Counted from the stretch's first letter, positions 1-9,886 are shown. The stretch is DNA of 60,192 bases from a virus (IMGVR_UViG_3300044684_000112:1-60192), one strand, 5' to 3'. Numbers and translations: made by a program. The notes: generated by a model not told the origin, from the sequence alone.

Positions 1-2
1 AA

Positions 3-740
3 GAGTTTGAATACATCCAACCAAACACAATTGCTTACATGTATCCAACAAAAATTGCTGAGGAAATTCGTAGGCAATGTGATATAGGAATTGCACTTCA
101 CACTTATTACAAGGGCTCACCGGGAGAGTTTGTACAGCAACCGTTCCAATCTCCAAGAGGAGAAGGTTGCTATCATGTTCAATTCTTTGGATTTCATCCT
201 TTGGATTATTCATTCAACTTGATGCCATCGAAGAAGCATGCTTCTTTTGAACGTAGAATTCAGCAAATTGAGAATTCAATTTCACAATATTGCAATACAC
301 TCAATCTATATGCATCTTCTGACATTCCTCCGTTATTCAAACAATGGATGAACTCTGGAAGTCGTAACCGATTTATGCACTTTTTGCGCGATCATTTTGA
401 CGCGGAGAAAGAGGCTCGTAAGACGGCAAATGGAAAAGCAACTCAAGAACGTCTCTACGAAGAAATGATTAACACGTTGGGACCGGAATGGGCGACCATC
501 TATGTTCAAATTGTTGCAGCAATTCAATCATTGAAGAACGATCTTTTGGACAAACTTGATGAACTTGTTCCAAGCAATTGTTGTTACACAACGAAATGCT
601 CCAAAATCTTCAATAGGATCCCACACGAAGGATATGTGATTCGTCGTTGTACGGGCGTAGACGCAGCAAAAATCGTCAATCGTAGCGTGTTTCCAATATT
701 GAATAATCGTCCTGACGTGTACCACGGTTGGGAGCGCTGA
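3..740 (+). CDS. Conserved T4-like phage protein, C-terminal part (DUF6267-like, 5' truncated by window edge)
   Basis: The frame is open from the window edge to the stop at 740. The internal ATG at 39 is probably not the true start, because in-frame residues continue upstream (FEYIQPNTIAYM). The pattern NTIAY, then IGIALHTYYKG about 15 residues on, and the late EGYVIRR and VNRSVFPILNN stretches resemble a protein I remember as conserved in marine T4-like phages (DUF6267), next to a cytidylyltransferase-like gene as here. The catalytic half, if any, would lie outside the window. Function is unknown; a nucleotidyltransferase-like fold is only a guess. Confidence 0.55.
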   Translation, partial: EFEYIQPNTIAYMYPTKIAEEIRRQCDIGIALHTYYKGSPGEFVQQPFQSPRGEGCYHVQFFGFHPLDYSFNLMPSKKHASFERRIQQIENSISQYCNTLNLYASSDIPPLFKQWMNSGSRNRFMHFLRDHFDAEKEARKTANGKATQERLYEEMINTLGPEWATIYVQIVAAIQSLKNDLLDKLDELVPSNCCYTTKCSKIFNRIPHEGYVIRRCTGVDAAKIVNRSVFPILNNRPDVYHGWER

Positions 741-789
741 CGTATACATAGATGTTGCCAGTTAGACTACGGTAATCCTGGGAACATCT

Positions 790-2670
790 ATGAAATTTGA
801 ACTTGTAAAGCGTCTTGTGGAAGCACAAGACAAGAAAAACGCAGAGCTGGACAAAAAGGAAGGCGAACAGAACTCTCATGCCGCTTCTGGCGACAAGAAG
901 ATTGGGAAGAAAGTCTTTGATCCAGCTGACAAACAGAATAAGAAGCAACAGCCAGATAGCACCGGTGGCAAGCCGAAGAATGCGAAGCTTGCTCAGGCTG
1001 ATCTAGAACGCAATGATGACGGTTCTCTCAAAACAGACATGCCGCCAAATGGTAAGACGTTCACGGGTGAACCTGCCAACAAGATCGATCTAGATCCAAA
1101 GACCACAACTCCGCTGGGTGAAGGCAAGGCAGAAACTGCCGTTGTCACGTTTGGTCGTATGAATCCACCAACGATCGGTCATGAACGCCTCGTTGACAAG
1201 ATCTGTGAGATTGCTGATGCAATCAATGGTCATCCTCTTGTTTTCTTGTCTCGATCACAGGACAAGAAAAAGAATCCCATCCCATATTTGAAGAAGCTCC
1301 AATTCGCACGTCGTGCGTTTGGATCCATCGTGCAACCAACTCCTTCTGATGCTTCTTCCATCTTCGGAATCCTCAAACACCTAGAAGGTCGCTACGATTC
1401 AGTCATTCTCGTTGTTGGTTCTGATCGCGTCGCTGAGTTGAAAGCGAAGGTCAAGAAATACAACGGTTCCGAATTTCATTTCACTAACATCGAAGTAAAA
1501 TCTGCCGGCGAACGCGATCCTGACGATGATGGCGTTGCCGGCGCATCAGCATCCAATCTCCGAAAACTTGCCAACCAGGGCGAACTTGATGCATTCAAGC
1601 TTGGTCTTCCTGAGAAATTGAAGGGCATCGCTCAGCAAGTCTACAAGGCTGTTCGCATCGAAGAAGGATTTGAGGAACCCATCACAATGTCTAATGAAAA
1701 TTTGATCGAGTCAGTTGATCTGGCTCTACATCGCATGGAAGCAGATTATGAGCTTTCTGAGGCAGAGTTCCGTTCACTGTACGAGAAGTCTGAGGAATCT
1801 GGATTTCCAATTGATGTTGTAGAAGCTTGTTACAAACGTGGAGTCAATTCTTGGGAGTTGACTGAAACTATTCTTGATCATCAGCAATTCGCGTTCAATC
1901 GCGTTAATGCTATGCTCAACGGTGGTTCTACATTGGATGATGACTTGTTCGAGGGATTTACTGGAGATATTCAAGTTCCATTGCAGGTTGCTCAATCTGA
2001 TAAGACCAACAAGAAAGCACAACATCGTACGGATGTGAAGCCACCAAAGATCAAGAAAGTTCAGACGATTCGAAAGATCATTGAACAAATTTCGGAAGAT
2101 TCAGTTCCTGGCATCAAGGATGGAAAAGGTGTTCGTCGTATTGACATGCCTCAGATCAGTGATTTTGATGCGTTCACAAAAGACCTTGAAGCCAACGGAA
2201 CTCCAATGCGAGAACCAAAAGGTTACAAGGCTTCTTCTTTGACTCCACTTCAGAAGCACTTCAGCCAAGAAAAGGTTGATCGCATGAAGGGAGAAAAGAA
2301 CCGCAAGCCGATCATCATTTCTTCTGACAAGAAGATCATTGATGGCCATCATCGTTGGGTTGCTGCTCATCAAGAAGGTTCTGACGTTCAAGCAAGAGAA
2401 ATTGGCATGAAGCATGATGAACTGTTGTCTTTTTTGAAAGACAAGCCATACGTTGCTCATAGGAAATTGAATGAGGATGTATACTCGCGTGCCGTGCATC
2501 ATAAATCAGTCGCTAGTTTGCATCCGAAGAACTCAAAAGAATATCATACACACATGGGTTCTCATCATGAGTTGATTGGTGAATGGCATCGCGCTAATGG
2601 TCGTATCAATGCAGCAGAGCGTTCGTTCGCAAAAGCATCTCTCCACCAAGAAGCAGCAAGGGCTGTGTAA
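790..2670 (+). CDS. Cytidylyltransferase-like / ParB-like fusion protein
   Basis: 626 aa. Residues 1-105 are lysine-rich and probably disordered. Residues about 115-300 look like a cytidylyl/adenylyltransferase Rossmann domain: TFGRMNPPTIGH at 120-131 is the HxGH-type nucleotide-binding motif (here TIGH) and GASASNLR near 250 resembles the late S/T-x-x-R motif. After a helical linker, residues about 430-560 contain KPIIISSDKKIIDGHHRW, the core of a ParB/sulfiredoxin-like domain. The C-terminus is His-rich. It sits among virion genes and its stop overlaps the next start by one base, so it may be virion-associated. Whether it is an active transferase is unknown. Confidence 0.6.
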   Translation: MKFELVKRLVEAQDKKNAELDKKEGEQNSHAASGDKKIGKKVFDPADKQNKKQQPDSTGGKPKNAKLAQADLERNDDGSLKTDMPPNGKTFTGEPANKIDLDPKTTTPLGEGKAETAVVTFGRMNPPTIGHERLVDKICEIADAINGHPLVFLSRSQDKKKNPIPYLKKLQFARRAFGSIVQPTPSDASSIFGILKHLEGRYDSVILVVGSDRVAELKAKVKKYNGSEFHFTNIEVKSAGERDPDDDGVAGASASNLRKLANQGELDAFKLGLPEKLKGIAQQVYKAVRIEEGFEEPITMSNENLIESVDLALHRMEADYELSEAEFRSLYEKSEESGFPIDVVEACYKRGVNSWELTETILDHQQFAFNRVNAMLNGGSTLDDDLFEGFTGDIQVPLQVAQSDKTNKKAQHRTDVKPPKIKKVQTIRKIIEQISEDSVPGIKDGKGVRRIDMPQISDFDAFTKDLEANGTPMREPKGYKASSLTPLQKHFSQEKVDRMKGEKNRKPIIISSDKKIIDGHHRWVAAHQEGSDVQAREIGMKHDELLSFLKDKPYVAHRKLNEDVYSRAVHHKSVASLHPKNSKEYHTHMGSHHELIGEWHRANGRINAAERSFAKASLHQEAARAV

Positions 2671-4412
2671 TGAAGACAATTTCTAATCAATCACTTATCG
2701 CTGCTGCTTCCGTCTTGGTCGAGGCAGCTCCTGTCACAATCAAGAACCGCGCTTATGGTTTCCACGGGACGCTTCATGGAAACGAACACACCAAGCACGA
2801 GCACCTGCGTAAAATCATTCCACATGCTAAAGCTGCCTTGACGACTGCTCTAGCAAAGCACCAAGCGCAAGATGAAACACATGCTAAAGTGTTTGGCATC
2901 AAAACCAGTGCACAAGAGCGTCGTAAGAAGATGAAGGTGACCAACAAGACAGTTGGGCATTTCCTTGATTCTACACATGGTCGTCATATTGCAGATGCTC
3001 TGAACGCTGGCCACAAACATCATGCCAATCCTGGCTCTCTTGCTTCTCGTGCCCACCACTTCATGCGCGATTATGAGCCGAAGTTGCATGAAGAATTTGA
3101 TGATGGTAAGCAGGAAATCAATGAGAGCATGCTGGTAGAAAAGGAAGCAAGTTCTGTTGCTGCAGCACGTTCTGTCTATCATGCGATTCTTCAGAGCAAA
3201 GGTCATCACACTAGCTCGCCTGAATACATCAAGTTGATGCAAGACTTCCTTGCTGGATACAAGAATGGTGATTCCATCGTTGAATCCTATGAGCTGAGCG
3301 AAGCAAAGGAAATTGATGGATTCTGGGTTGTTGAAGAACCATTGATGATTTCTGAAGCAAAGGTCTCAGGTACGGCAACTTCTGACACGCACAAGATTGC
3401 CGCAAAGCAGGTTCGCAAGCATGCTGCTTCTTTGAAGGGAACTATCCACAACCTTGATCACAATGAGGATGGAACTTCCACACTTCATGTTCGTCATTCT
3501 CCTCCTCAGACAAAGACCATTGCAAAAATGGTATCTGACATCCGCAAGGAACATGGCAACCCGCATGAACAGGAAATTGGTGCTCAAGTGCATAGTAAAA
3601 CAAAAGCAGCAAAAGGCACAGCAGTTCCGATCAATATTCACACTGTGACACATCCTCTGAATGGTGGATGGTATCACACGCAACTTCATTTCAAACCATC
3701 AGTGCAGAAGCTCAAGGAAGAAGTTGAGTTGGTGGAGAAGACAATGACGCCGGAGCAGCGCAAAAAACGCAATGACATTGTCTCGAAGATGAAGAAGAGT
3801 GATTTTGAGAAATATGGTGATCGCGCAAAAGAAGTCATGTACGCAACGGCAACTAAACAAGCGCTAGGTGAAATGATTGATGAGACAGCATTTTACGATG
3901 CCGATGATGGCACGCTAGATCCATTGCCGTTGCCAGATTCTGAAACCGCAACAACTCAAGAACCTGGCGAAGCAATGCAGGAGGCAATTCCTTCGACGAA
4001 GCCTTCTGATGCAAAGAAGCTGACTGTTGAATCACCAATTCTTGATGCTGATACAGACCAAATTCCTGATCCTCAGGATACAGAAGGTGAAGATTTGCCG
4101 GATGGCATCTCTGAAGAGTTTAACTCTCACGAGCAAGCATCCACCCGCAAAGAATACCTAGATAAGAAGCACCCACGAACAGTGCACGAAGTTGTGCAGG
4201 GTCGCCGTTCGGGCAAGTATTTTGTTGTGCGTAGAAACCAGCATGGCGCACACGTTGCTGAGGCAGTGTGTTTCCCTGATCTGGAAAGTGGTGGCGCGAC
4301 CCAAACCATGAAGACCTATGACGATCCAACTAAAGCAATCGGTGAACAACGCGCCGAATGCAAAATTCGTCGAGTCAACAAGATCAAGTCAATTGTACAT
4401 TCTAAGGAGTAA
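2670..4412 (+). CDS. Conserved phage protein with MYATATK motif, probably structural
   Basis: 580 aa, starting at the ATG of TAATG, so coupled to the upstream gene. It contains MTPEQRKKRNDIVSKMKK followed by YGDRAKEVMYATATKQA near residue 390, a motif I recall from large proteins in T4-like and other myovirus structural clusters. The rest is polar and rich in H, K and E, with an acidic linker at about 420-480 and a basic C-terminal domain. There is no enzyme motif. Position directly before small virion proteins suggests a role in head or neck assembly (inference). Confidence 0.45.
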   Translation: MKTISNQSLIAAASVLVEAAPVTIKNRAYGFHGTLHGNEHTKHEHLRKIIPHAKAALTTALAKHQAQDETHAKVFGIKTSAQERRKKMKVTNKTVGHFLDSTHGRHIADALNAGHKHHANPGSLASRAHHFMRDYEPKLHEEFDDGKQEINESMLVEKEASSVAAARSVYHAILQSKGHHTSSPEYIKLMQDFLAGYKNGDSIVESYELSEAKEIDGFWVVEEPLMISEAKVSGTATSDTHKIAAKQVRKHAASLKGTIHNLDHNEDGTSTLHVRHSPPQTKTIAKMVSDIRKEHGNPHEQEIGAQVHSKTKAAKGTAVPINIHTVTHPLNGGWYHTQLHFKPSVQKLKEEVELVEKTMTPEQRKKRNDIVSKMKKSDFEKYGDRAKEVMYATATKQALGEMIDETAFYDADDGTLDPLPLPDSETATTQEPGEAMQEAIPSTKPSDAKKLTVESPILDADTDQIPDPQDTEGEDLPDGISEEFNSHEQASTRKEYLDKKHPRTVHEVVQGRRSGKYFVVRRNQHGAHVAEAVCFPDLESGGATQTMKTYDDPTKAIGEQRAECKIRRVNKIKSIVHSKE

Positions 4413-4417
4413 ATCCA

Positions 4418-4894
4418 ATGTCTCTCTGGGGATCACTTACCTCAAACAATAAGCCGATCTACTACGGCAACACTGCTGACGTTTATGCAGTGAACGTTGC
4501 AACTGAACAAGCAAACACACAGATTCCGCATGCAGGATGGGTTGTAGAGCGTCCGAATTATTCTGGCGTTACACTTGTAGTTGCAAACGCAGGCGCTGGT
4601 TATTTGGTTGGCGACACACTAACCTTTACTGGTGGCACAACACATGCTAACACAAAGGCTGCTGGTACAGTAGCAACCGTGAATGGTTCTGGCGGCATTC
4701 TGACGTTGAACGTCACTAATGCTGGTCAGTATACCACAAATGTTGCTCCGACTGTCGGCGTAACTTCTGCCAACGGTTCTGCAGCAGGTGCTGTCATCAC
4801 TGCGACCGTAAACCCAAATGGTCGTCTTGGTCGCACATTTGTTGAAGTTCTCGTTGCCGGTTCGTTTGACGACACAACCTACGGTGTAGGCTGA
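4418..4894 (+). CDS. Small virion structural protein (MSLWG family)
   Basis: 158 aa with a good ribosome-binding site (AAGGAG) before ATG. The MSLWGS start, the GWVVERPNYSG segment and the GRTFVEVLVA ending match a small structural protein family I recall from T4-like marine phages. The middle is Gly/Thr/Ala/Val-rich and beta-strand-like (VANAGAGYLVGDTLTF), typical of jelly-roll decoration or fibre-associated proteins. The next structural gene follows after 13 bases. Confidence 0.5.
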   Translation: MSLWGSLTSNNKPIYYGNTADVYAVNVATEQANTQIPHAGWVVERPNYSGVTLVVANAGAGYLVGDTLTFTGGTTHANTKAAGTVATVNGSGGILTLNVTNAGQYTTNVAPTVGVTSANGSAAGAVITATVNPNGRLGRTFVEVLVAGSFDDTTYGVG

Positions 4895-4907
4895 TAAGGA
4901 ATAAGAT

Positions 4908-5351
4908 ATGGCAGGCGTTCCAGCACCAAAGAAAATCACAAACTTTCCATATGCTAACGTCTTGACTGCAAACATGACGTTTTTGGTAGCAGATCATGAT
5001 TCTGGTCTGAATTACCAAGTAACGCCTGCCCAAATCTATGGTTTCGTTGCCAGCACATTTGGTATTCTGAATTCATCAGAAGTAGCACTTGCAGTCAAGA
5101 ATGTGAATGCAAACACTACGATTGATGACACATTCGCTGGTTACACAATTGTTTTCAGCGGTAATACAGGTATCACTCTGACAGTGGCCAATACCATGTC
5201 AGATAATGTTGCATTCAGCATCGTCAATGTCTCGCCTGTTGCAAACGTGACTGTTGCATACAGTGGGCTTGCTACTATTTCCGCGCCAACAAATATCGGT
5301 CAGACTAGAATCACCTTTGTAAAAGTTGCAAACACCGTCGTAGGCAAATAA
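4908..5351 (+). CDS. Small structural protein, fibre-module associated
   Basis: 147 aa. Start ATG after AAGGAATAAGAT. The protein is beta-rich, Asn/Thr/Val-rich (for example NANTTIDDTFAGYTIVFSG), resembling short beta-helical or beta-sandwich domains of phage tails. It has no recognised motif. It lies between the MSLWG protein and the collagen-like fibre and is presumed to be a minor virion protein. Confidence 0.4.
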   Translation: MAGVPAPKKITNFPYANVLTANMTFLVADHDSGLNYQVTPAQIYGFVASTFGILNSSEVALAVKNVNANTTIDDTFAGYTIVFSGNTGITLTVANTMSDNVAFSIVNVSPVANVTVAYSGLATISAPTNIGQTRITFVKVANTVVGK

Positions 5352-5363
5352 CCGGAGTTATTG

Positions 5364-6332
5364 ATGTCTGGAGTTATTCTTTCCGGATCTCCTAATGTCA
5401 AAGCAAACGGTCTCGCGGTTGCTCGTGTTGGGGATCCGGTTTCTGGCGCTGGAAGTCCAGGTCCTCCGGGACCACCTGGTCCACCAGGACCTGAGGGACC
5501 AACAGGCGCAACAGGTGCCACCGGTGCTCAGGGACCACAAGGAAATACAGGTCCACAAGGCAACACTGGTCCGGCTGGACCATCAGGCAATGCTGCCACC
5601 ATCACAATCGGCACAGTAACCACTGGCGCCGCCGGATCTCCTGCATCTGTAACAAACAGCGGAAACACTTCTTCTGCTGTTTTCAACTTCACCATTCCTC
5701 AAGGCATTCAAGGCAACACTGGACCAACAGGTGCCACCGGTGCAACAGGCGCGCCTGGTCCTGCAGGTCCAACTGGCGCCACGGGCGCTGCTGCAACAAT
5801 AACTGTCGGCACAACCACGACTCTTGCTGCAGGTTCTCCAGCAACTGTTACAAATTCAGGCAACAGTTCAGCAGCAACATTTAATTTTGGTATTCCTCAA
5901 GGACCAACAGGCGCAACAGGTGCGACAGGACCAACGGGCGCTGCTGCAACAATTTCTGTTGGTACGACAACTACTGTTGCAGCAGGCACTCCGGCATCTG
6001 TGACCAATTCTGGTAACAGTTCTGCTGCAGTGTTCAACTTCACCATTCCGCAAGGAGCAACTGGCGCTACTGGTCCAACAGGTGCAACACCGACAATCGC
6101 AGTTGGCAATACAGTCACATTAGCTGCTGGTGCAAACGCCTATGTAAATAACACTGGCAACAGCACCAATGTGATTTTGAATTTTGGTATTCCACAAGCC
6201 AACGGAACCGTTCAAAGTGTTGGACTTGCGGAAGGAACTCTGTATCTTGTTGCCAATTCACCAGTAACAACAACAGGAACTCTTACACTTCAGCTCGATT
6301 ATGGTCGATTCTGGATGATGTCTGCGCTATGA
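5364..6332 (+). CDS. Collagen-like tail fibre protein
   Basis: About 322 aa. I chose ATG 5364 over the TTG just before it because CCGGAG lies 7 bases upstream. After about 30 residues it has a Gly-X-Y collagen-like tract (GPPGPPGPPGPEGPTGATG), then three or four repeats of a beta unit (TITVGTTTTLAAGSPATVTN) each closed by further GPTGATG triplets. Collagen-like triplets in phage fibres form trimeric stalks. The gene overlaps the next fibre gene by four bases (ATGA). Confidence 0.8.
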   Translation: MSGVILSGSPNVKANGLAVARVGDPVSGAGSPGPPGPPGPPGPEGPTGATGATGAQGPQGNTGPQGNTGPAGPSGNAATITIGTVTTGAAGSPASVTNSGNTSSAVFNFTIPQGIQGNTGPTGATGATGAPGPAGPTGATGAAATITVGTTTTLAAGSPATVTNSGNSSAATFNFGIPQGPTGATGATGPTGAAATISVGTTTTVAAGTPASVTNSGNSSAAVFNFTIPQGATGATGPTGATPTIAVGNTVTLAAGANAYVNNTGNSTNVILNFGIPQANGTVQSVGLAEGTLYLVANSPVTTTGTLTLQLDYGRFWMMSAL

Positions 6333-7816
6333 TTGTTCTATCAGCAAGCCAAAGCCTTACTGCTATTCTTTCAACAACGCCTAGTTCTGCGTTGTCATTT
6401 AGCATTTCTTATGCACCCACTGGTGGTGCTGTTCCAGCAGATTCTTCTGGAACAATTTCTACAAACACAGAAACAACACTTCTTGCTGCTCCTTCTTCTG
6501 GCACATCTTATGTGATCGGAAGCATCAGCGTTTACAATTCTGATACAACAGCAAGAAAAATCACCATTCAGAAGTACAATGGAACCACATATTATCCGTT
6601 GTATTCTGCCACATTGCAATCAGGATGGACACTTTCGTACAGTGGTGCTGGCTGGGTCGTGTCTGATACCAATGGTTCAACTGTTGGAACATTCCCATAC
6701 ACTACGAATCAAGCCAATGGTTTTTTGATTCTCGACAGCAATGGTAATGCTCCATTAGCTAATCTTCCTACAGTTCTTCAATTTGGTTTGAAGAATTACA
6801 TAATAAACGGAAATTTTGATTTCTGGCAACGCGGCACTTCACTATCAATTGCTGCAGGCGGAATTGGTTATCTGGCCGACAGATTTTTGAGTCAAAGCAT
6901 TGCTGGCTCTACTGGAGTCGTTTCCCAACAATCTTTTACATTGGGACAAGGTGTTGTCCCATTTGAACCAACCTATTTCCATCGAACCGTTGTCACATCA
7001 GTTGCTGGTTCTGGAAATGGATTCCGTACACAACACAAAATCGAAAGTGTAAGGTCTCTGGCTGGACAGACGTGTACTGTTTCGTTTTGGGCTAAAGCAG
7101 ATTCATCAAAGAATATTGCTATCCAATTCAATCAAGCGTTTGGTTCAGGTGGTTCTCCATCAGCGACTGTAGTGGGAATTGGATCGCAATTGGTGGCACT
7201 TACCTCATCATGGCAACAATTTAAAATTACAATCGCTATCCCTTCGATTTCTGGAAAAACACTTGGAACAAACAACAACGACGCGCTTGTTTTGAATATT
7301 TGGTATGACGCAGGAAGCAGCTTTACTGAAGCTGCTGGGCTTGGCCAACAATCGGGAACATTTGATATTGCTCAAATTCAAGTTGAAGCAGGATCATATG
7401 CAACTTCGTTTGATATTCGTCCTCCCGAATTAGAACTTGCTCTTTGTCAACGTTATTATGAAAAATCATACAACTTGACTGTTAACCCTGGAACAGCAAA
7501 TGCCACTTCTGGTAGATACATTTATTACGTAACGCCACAAATTGCTGGTTATAATGCGGGAGCTGTTGCTAACTCCAATTTTCAAGTTTCTGCGATGGTA
7601 TATTTCAAGACGACGAAGCGTGGTCTTCCAACTATTACCGGATACAGTTCAGCAACTGGAGCGAGTGGTGTTGTTTCAGATATACCATCTAATACAGATG
7701 TAACTGCTAATTTCGCGGGTGATTATGGTTACAATTCTTTCTGTGCGCTTATTACACCAAAGAATTCCGGTAGCGTGAACGTACAATTTCATTGGACCGC
7801 GGATGCTGATATATGA
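6329..7816 (+). CDS. Tail fibre protein with carbohydrate-binding-like C-terminal domain
   Basis: 495 aa. Residues 1-150 are beta-rich and start MIVLSASQSLTAILST. From about 155 it has the phage-fibre pattern LKNYIINGNFDFWQRGTS, then LADRFLSQ, VSFWAKADSS, a late IAQIQVEAGSYATSFD and ELALCQRYYEKSYN. In many tail fibres this corresponds to a CBM-like jelly roll that contacts surface glycans. It is paralogous to the next gene, overlapping both neighbours by four bases, so fibre genes are probably co-translated. Confidence 0.8.
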   Translation: MIVLSASQSLTAILSTTPSSALSFSISYAPTGGAVPADSSGTISTNTETTLLAAPSSGTSYVIGSISVYNSDTTARKITIQKYNGTTYYPLYSATLQSGWTLSYSGAGWVVSDTNGSTVGTFPYTTNQANGFLILDSNGNAPLANLPTVLQFGLKNYIINGNFDFWQRGTSLSIAAGGIGYLADRFLSQSIAGSTGVVSQQSFTLGQGVVPFEPTYFHRTVVTSVAGSGNGFRTQHKIESVRSLAGQTCTVSFWAKADSSKNIAIQFNQAFGSGGSPSATVVGIGSQLVALTSSWQQFKITIAIPSISGKTLGTNNNDALVLNIWYDAGSSFTEAAGLGQQSGTFDIAQIQVEAGSYATSFDIRPPELELALCQRYYEKSYNLTVNPGTANATSGRYIYYVTPQIAGYNAGAVANSNFQVSAMVYFKTTKRGLPTITGYSSATGASGVVSDIPSNTDVTANFAGDYGYNSFCALITPKNSGSVNVQFHWTADADI

Positions 7817-9210
7817 TTGTTCTTTCTGCTAATCAAACTTTGACAGCAACTTTGTCAACCGCCCCAGTGACATCAAATCTGGTGTCATCAATTTCATACA
7901 GCGATACAGGTGGTGCTCTTCCTGGCGAATCAAGCGTAACTGTTGGAGGAAACACTGCAGTCACGATTGTAACAGCTCCTGCCGCAAGCGTATCAAGAAT
8001 TGTCAATTCGATCAACATTTACAATCCTGATACAGCTTCAGCTTCTGTCACCATTGCTAAGTCTTCGAATGGTTCTTCATACACATTAACAAAAACGCAA
8101 TTGCAACCTGGATACACACTGGCTTACAATTCCGATGGTTGGTATGTAACAGATACTAATGGTTCATTGCAAAATAACTTTTCTGGACAACTTTCACAAC
8201 AATCTTTCAAGAATCGTGTTCTGAATGGAACGCTCCGTTGGTGGCAACGTGGTGTTGGTCCTCTTTCTGGTAACAGCATCAACCAATATTTGGCAGATAA
8301 ATTCAAATGTTTCGCTTCTGGCTCAACAGGAACATTCAGTCAACAACTGTTCACGGTTGGACAAACGGCTGTTCCTGGTAATCCAGTTTCTTGGCTTCGC
8401 ATGGTTTCATCCAGTGTAACTGGAGCATCAAGCGCCGTTTGTGTATCCTATTTTTCCGAAGACATGACAGAATTTGCCGGGAAGACAATGACTCTTTCTT
8501 TCTGGGCAAAAGCTGATACGGCAAGAACCATCGCTGTTGAATTTGGTCAATATCCAGGTTCTGGTGGATCAGCAGCAGTTACTGGTCTTGGTGTAACACA
8601 TCTGGCGCTTACATCTTCTTGGGCTCTATATACCGTGACATATACATTCCCAAGCATTTCTGGATTGACATTTTCTGGTTCTCAGTTGACTTCTTCCACG
8701 ATCACTTGGTGGTTGGATGCTGGCAGTAACTTCAATACTCGTTCTGGTTCTCTTGGACAACAATCAGGAACTGTTGACTTGGCAATGATTCAATGGGAAC
8801 AAGGATCAGTTGCCACTACATTTGATCAAAGACCGGAAGGCGTAGAACTTTCATCTCTTCAACGTTATTATGAGAAAAGCTATGATCCTGATACTGCTCC
8901 AGGAACAGTAACTACATTTGGATATATTCAAGAAAGTATGAACTCTCTTGCCAACACTGTTGCGCATACTTTGAATTCTAAGATAAATTTCAAGGCGGTA
9001 AAGCGTGTTGCTCCGACTGTTTCGATTTATAGCTGGCAAACAGGCACTTCAGCAAAGGTGTATGATGCAATTGCTGGTGCAGATACAACATACACCATGG
9101 GTTCTAACAGCCCAGGAACCATAAATTGTACAATTGGGTTGACAAGTGTAAACACCAACGTTTCCCAAATTAACTTCGTCTATCAATGGGCAGCCGACGC
9201 AGATTTCTAA
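7813..9210 (+). CDS. Second tail fibre protein, paralogue of the upstream gene
   Basis: 465 aa. It has the same architecture as its neighbour: MIVLSANQTLTATLST start, a beta region ending with NTDGS-like SDGWYVTDTNGS, then RVLNGTLRWWQRG, LADKFKCFA, TLSFWAKADT, LAMIQWEQGSVATTFD and LSSLQRYYEKSYD. The two proteins share motif order but differ in surface-exposed loops, as expected after duplication of a receptor-binding protein followed by divergence. Four-base overlap (ATGA) with the upstream gene. Confidence 0.8.
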   Translation: MIVLSANQTLTATLSTAPVTSNLVSSISYSDTGGALPGESSVTVGGNTAVTIVTAPAASVSRIVNSINIYNPDTASASVTIAKSSNGSSYTLTKTQLQPGYTLAYNSDGWYVTDTNGSLQNNFSGQLSQQSFKNRVLNGTLRWWQRGVGPLSGNSINQYLADKFKCFASGSTGTFSQQLFTVGQTAVPGNPVSWLRMVSSSVTGASSAVCVSYFSEDMTEFAGKTMTLSFWAKADTARTIAVEFGQYPGSGGSAAVTGLGVTHLALTSSWALYTVTYTFPSISGLTFSGSQLTSSTITWWLDAGSNFNTRSGSLGQQSGTVDLAMIQWEQGSVATTFDQRPEGVELSSLQRYYEKSYDPDTAPGTVTTFGYIQESMNSLANTVAHTLNSKINFKAVKRVAPTVSIYSWQTGTSAKVYDAIAGADTTYTMGSNSPGTINCTIGLTSVNTNVSQINFVYQWAADADF

Positions 9211-9211
9211 C

Positions 9212-9655
9212 ATGCAATATCAACTTCTAGCAAACAATGATTCTGTTCAATGCGTTGATACTGGCGCATTCATTCCTGCTGCACCTGGGAATCGAGATTG
9301 GGATGCATATCAAGATTGGTTAGCTGCTGGCAATACGCCATTGCCAGTTCCATTGCCCCCAGCACCTTCTCTTTCTGAATTGACACTCATCATTCAGACA
9401 GGTGTTCAAGCTTGGATGGATGCTACTGCGCAGTCGAAAGGCTATGACAATGCACTTTCTTGCGTTTCCTACGTCAATTCACCAAATACAACATTCCAGT
9501 CTGAAGCCAACTCGATGTTGCATTGGCGGGACGCTGTATGGTCGCAATGCTATCTACTACAGGCAGAGTGGACAGCAAACACACCAAATCCTCTGCCAAC
9601 TGTTGACTCTGTCATTGCACAACTCCCACAAGCCAACCAGTTTGGTTGGACATAA
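9212..9655 (+). CDS. Tail fibre assembly-like protein
   Basis: 147 aa directly downstream of the fibre genes, starting 2 bases after the preceding stop. The segment GAFIPAAPGNRDWDAYQDWL followed by AAGNTPLPVPLPP is the typical 'non-redundant NRDW..YQ.WLA.GNTP.P' pattern of short fibre-assembly or fibre-tip proteins; the C-terminal half is helical with several Trp. Its role as chaperone or tip adhesin is inferred from position and this motif. Confidence 0.55.
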   Translation: MQYQLLANNDSVQCVDTGAFIPAAPGNRDWDAYQDWLAAGNTPLPVPLPPAPSLSELTLIIQTGVQAWMDATAQSKGYDNALSCVSYVNSPNTTFQSEANSMLHWRDAVWSQCYLLQAEWTANTPNPLPTVDSVIAQLPQANQFGWT

Positions 9656-9667
9656 TTGAGGTATACC

Positions 9668-9886
9668 ATGCTTCCTGCTCAATCTGAATTAGAATTTCTC
9701 GTTGCATTGATTCAAGAATACACCGAGAAGATGCCACAAGCCACCAAGCTAGCCGTGACAAAACATGCACAAGATTGTGTGAATGTGATTTATGGCGAAC
9801 TGCATTCTCTTGAAATTTTGCGATCGGCAGCGCAAGAACCTTCCCTGCCGCCGCCTCCGACTAAAGATGAGTCAGTATCCGCATAA
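9668..9886 (+). CDS. Small conserved-looking phage protein, unknown function
   Basis: 72 aa. ATG 9668 was preferred over TTG 9656 because GAGG lies 6 bases ahead of the ATG. It is mainly helical with a Pro-rich tail (PSLPPPPTKDES). The stop overlaps the next start (TAATG). I do not recognise it. Confidence 0.45.
   Translation: MLPAQSELEFLVALIQEYTEKMPQATKLAVTKHAQDCVNVIYGELHSLEILRSAAQEPSLPPPPTKDESVSA

Noticed and set aside
5300-6118. Antisense ORFs opposite the collagen-like fibre (Gly/Pro or Val/Ala rich)
   Set aside because: They are mirror images of the repetitive triplets on the + strand and have no start signals.
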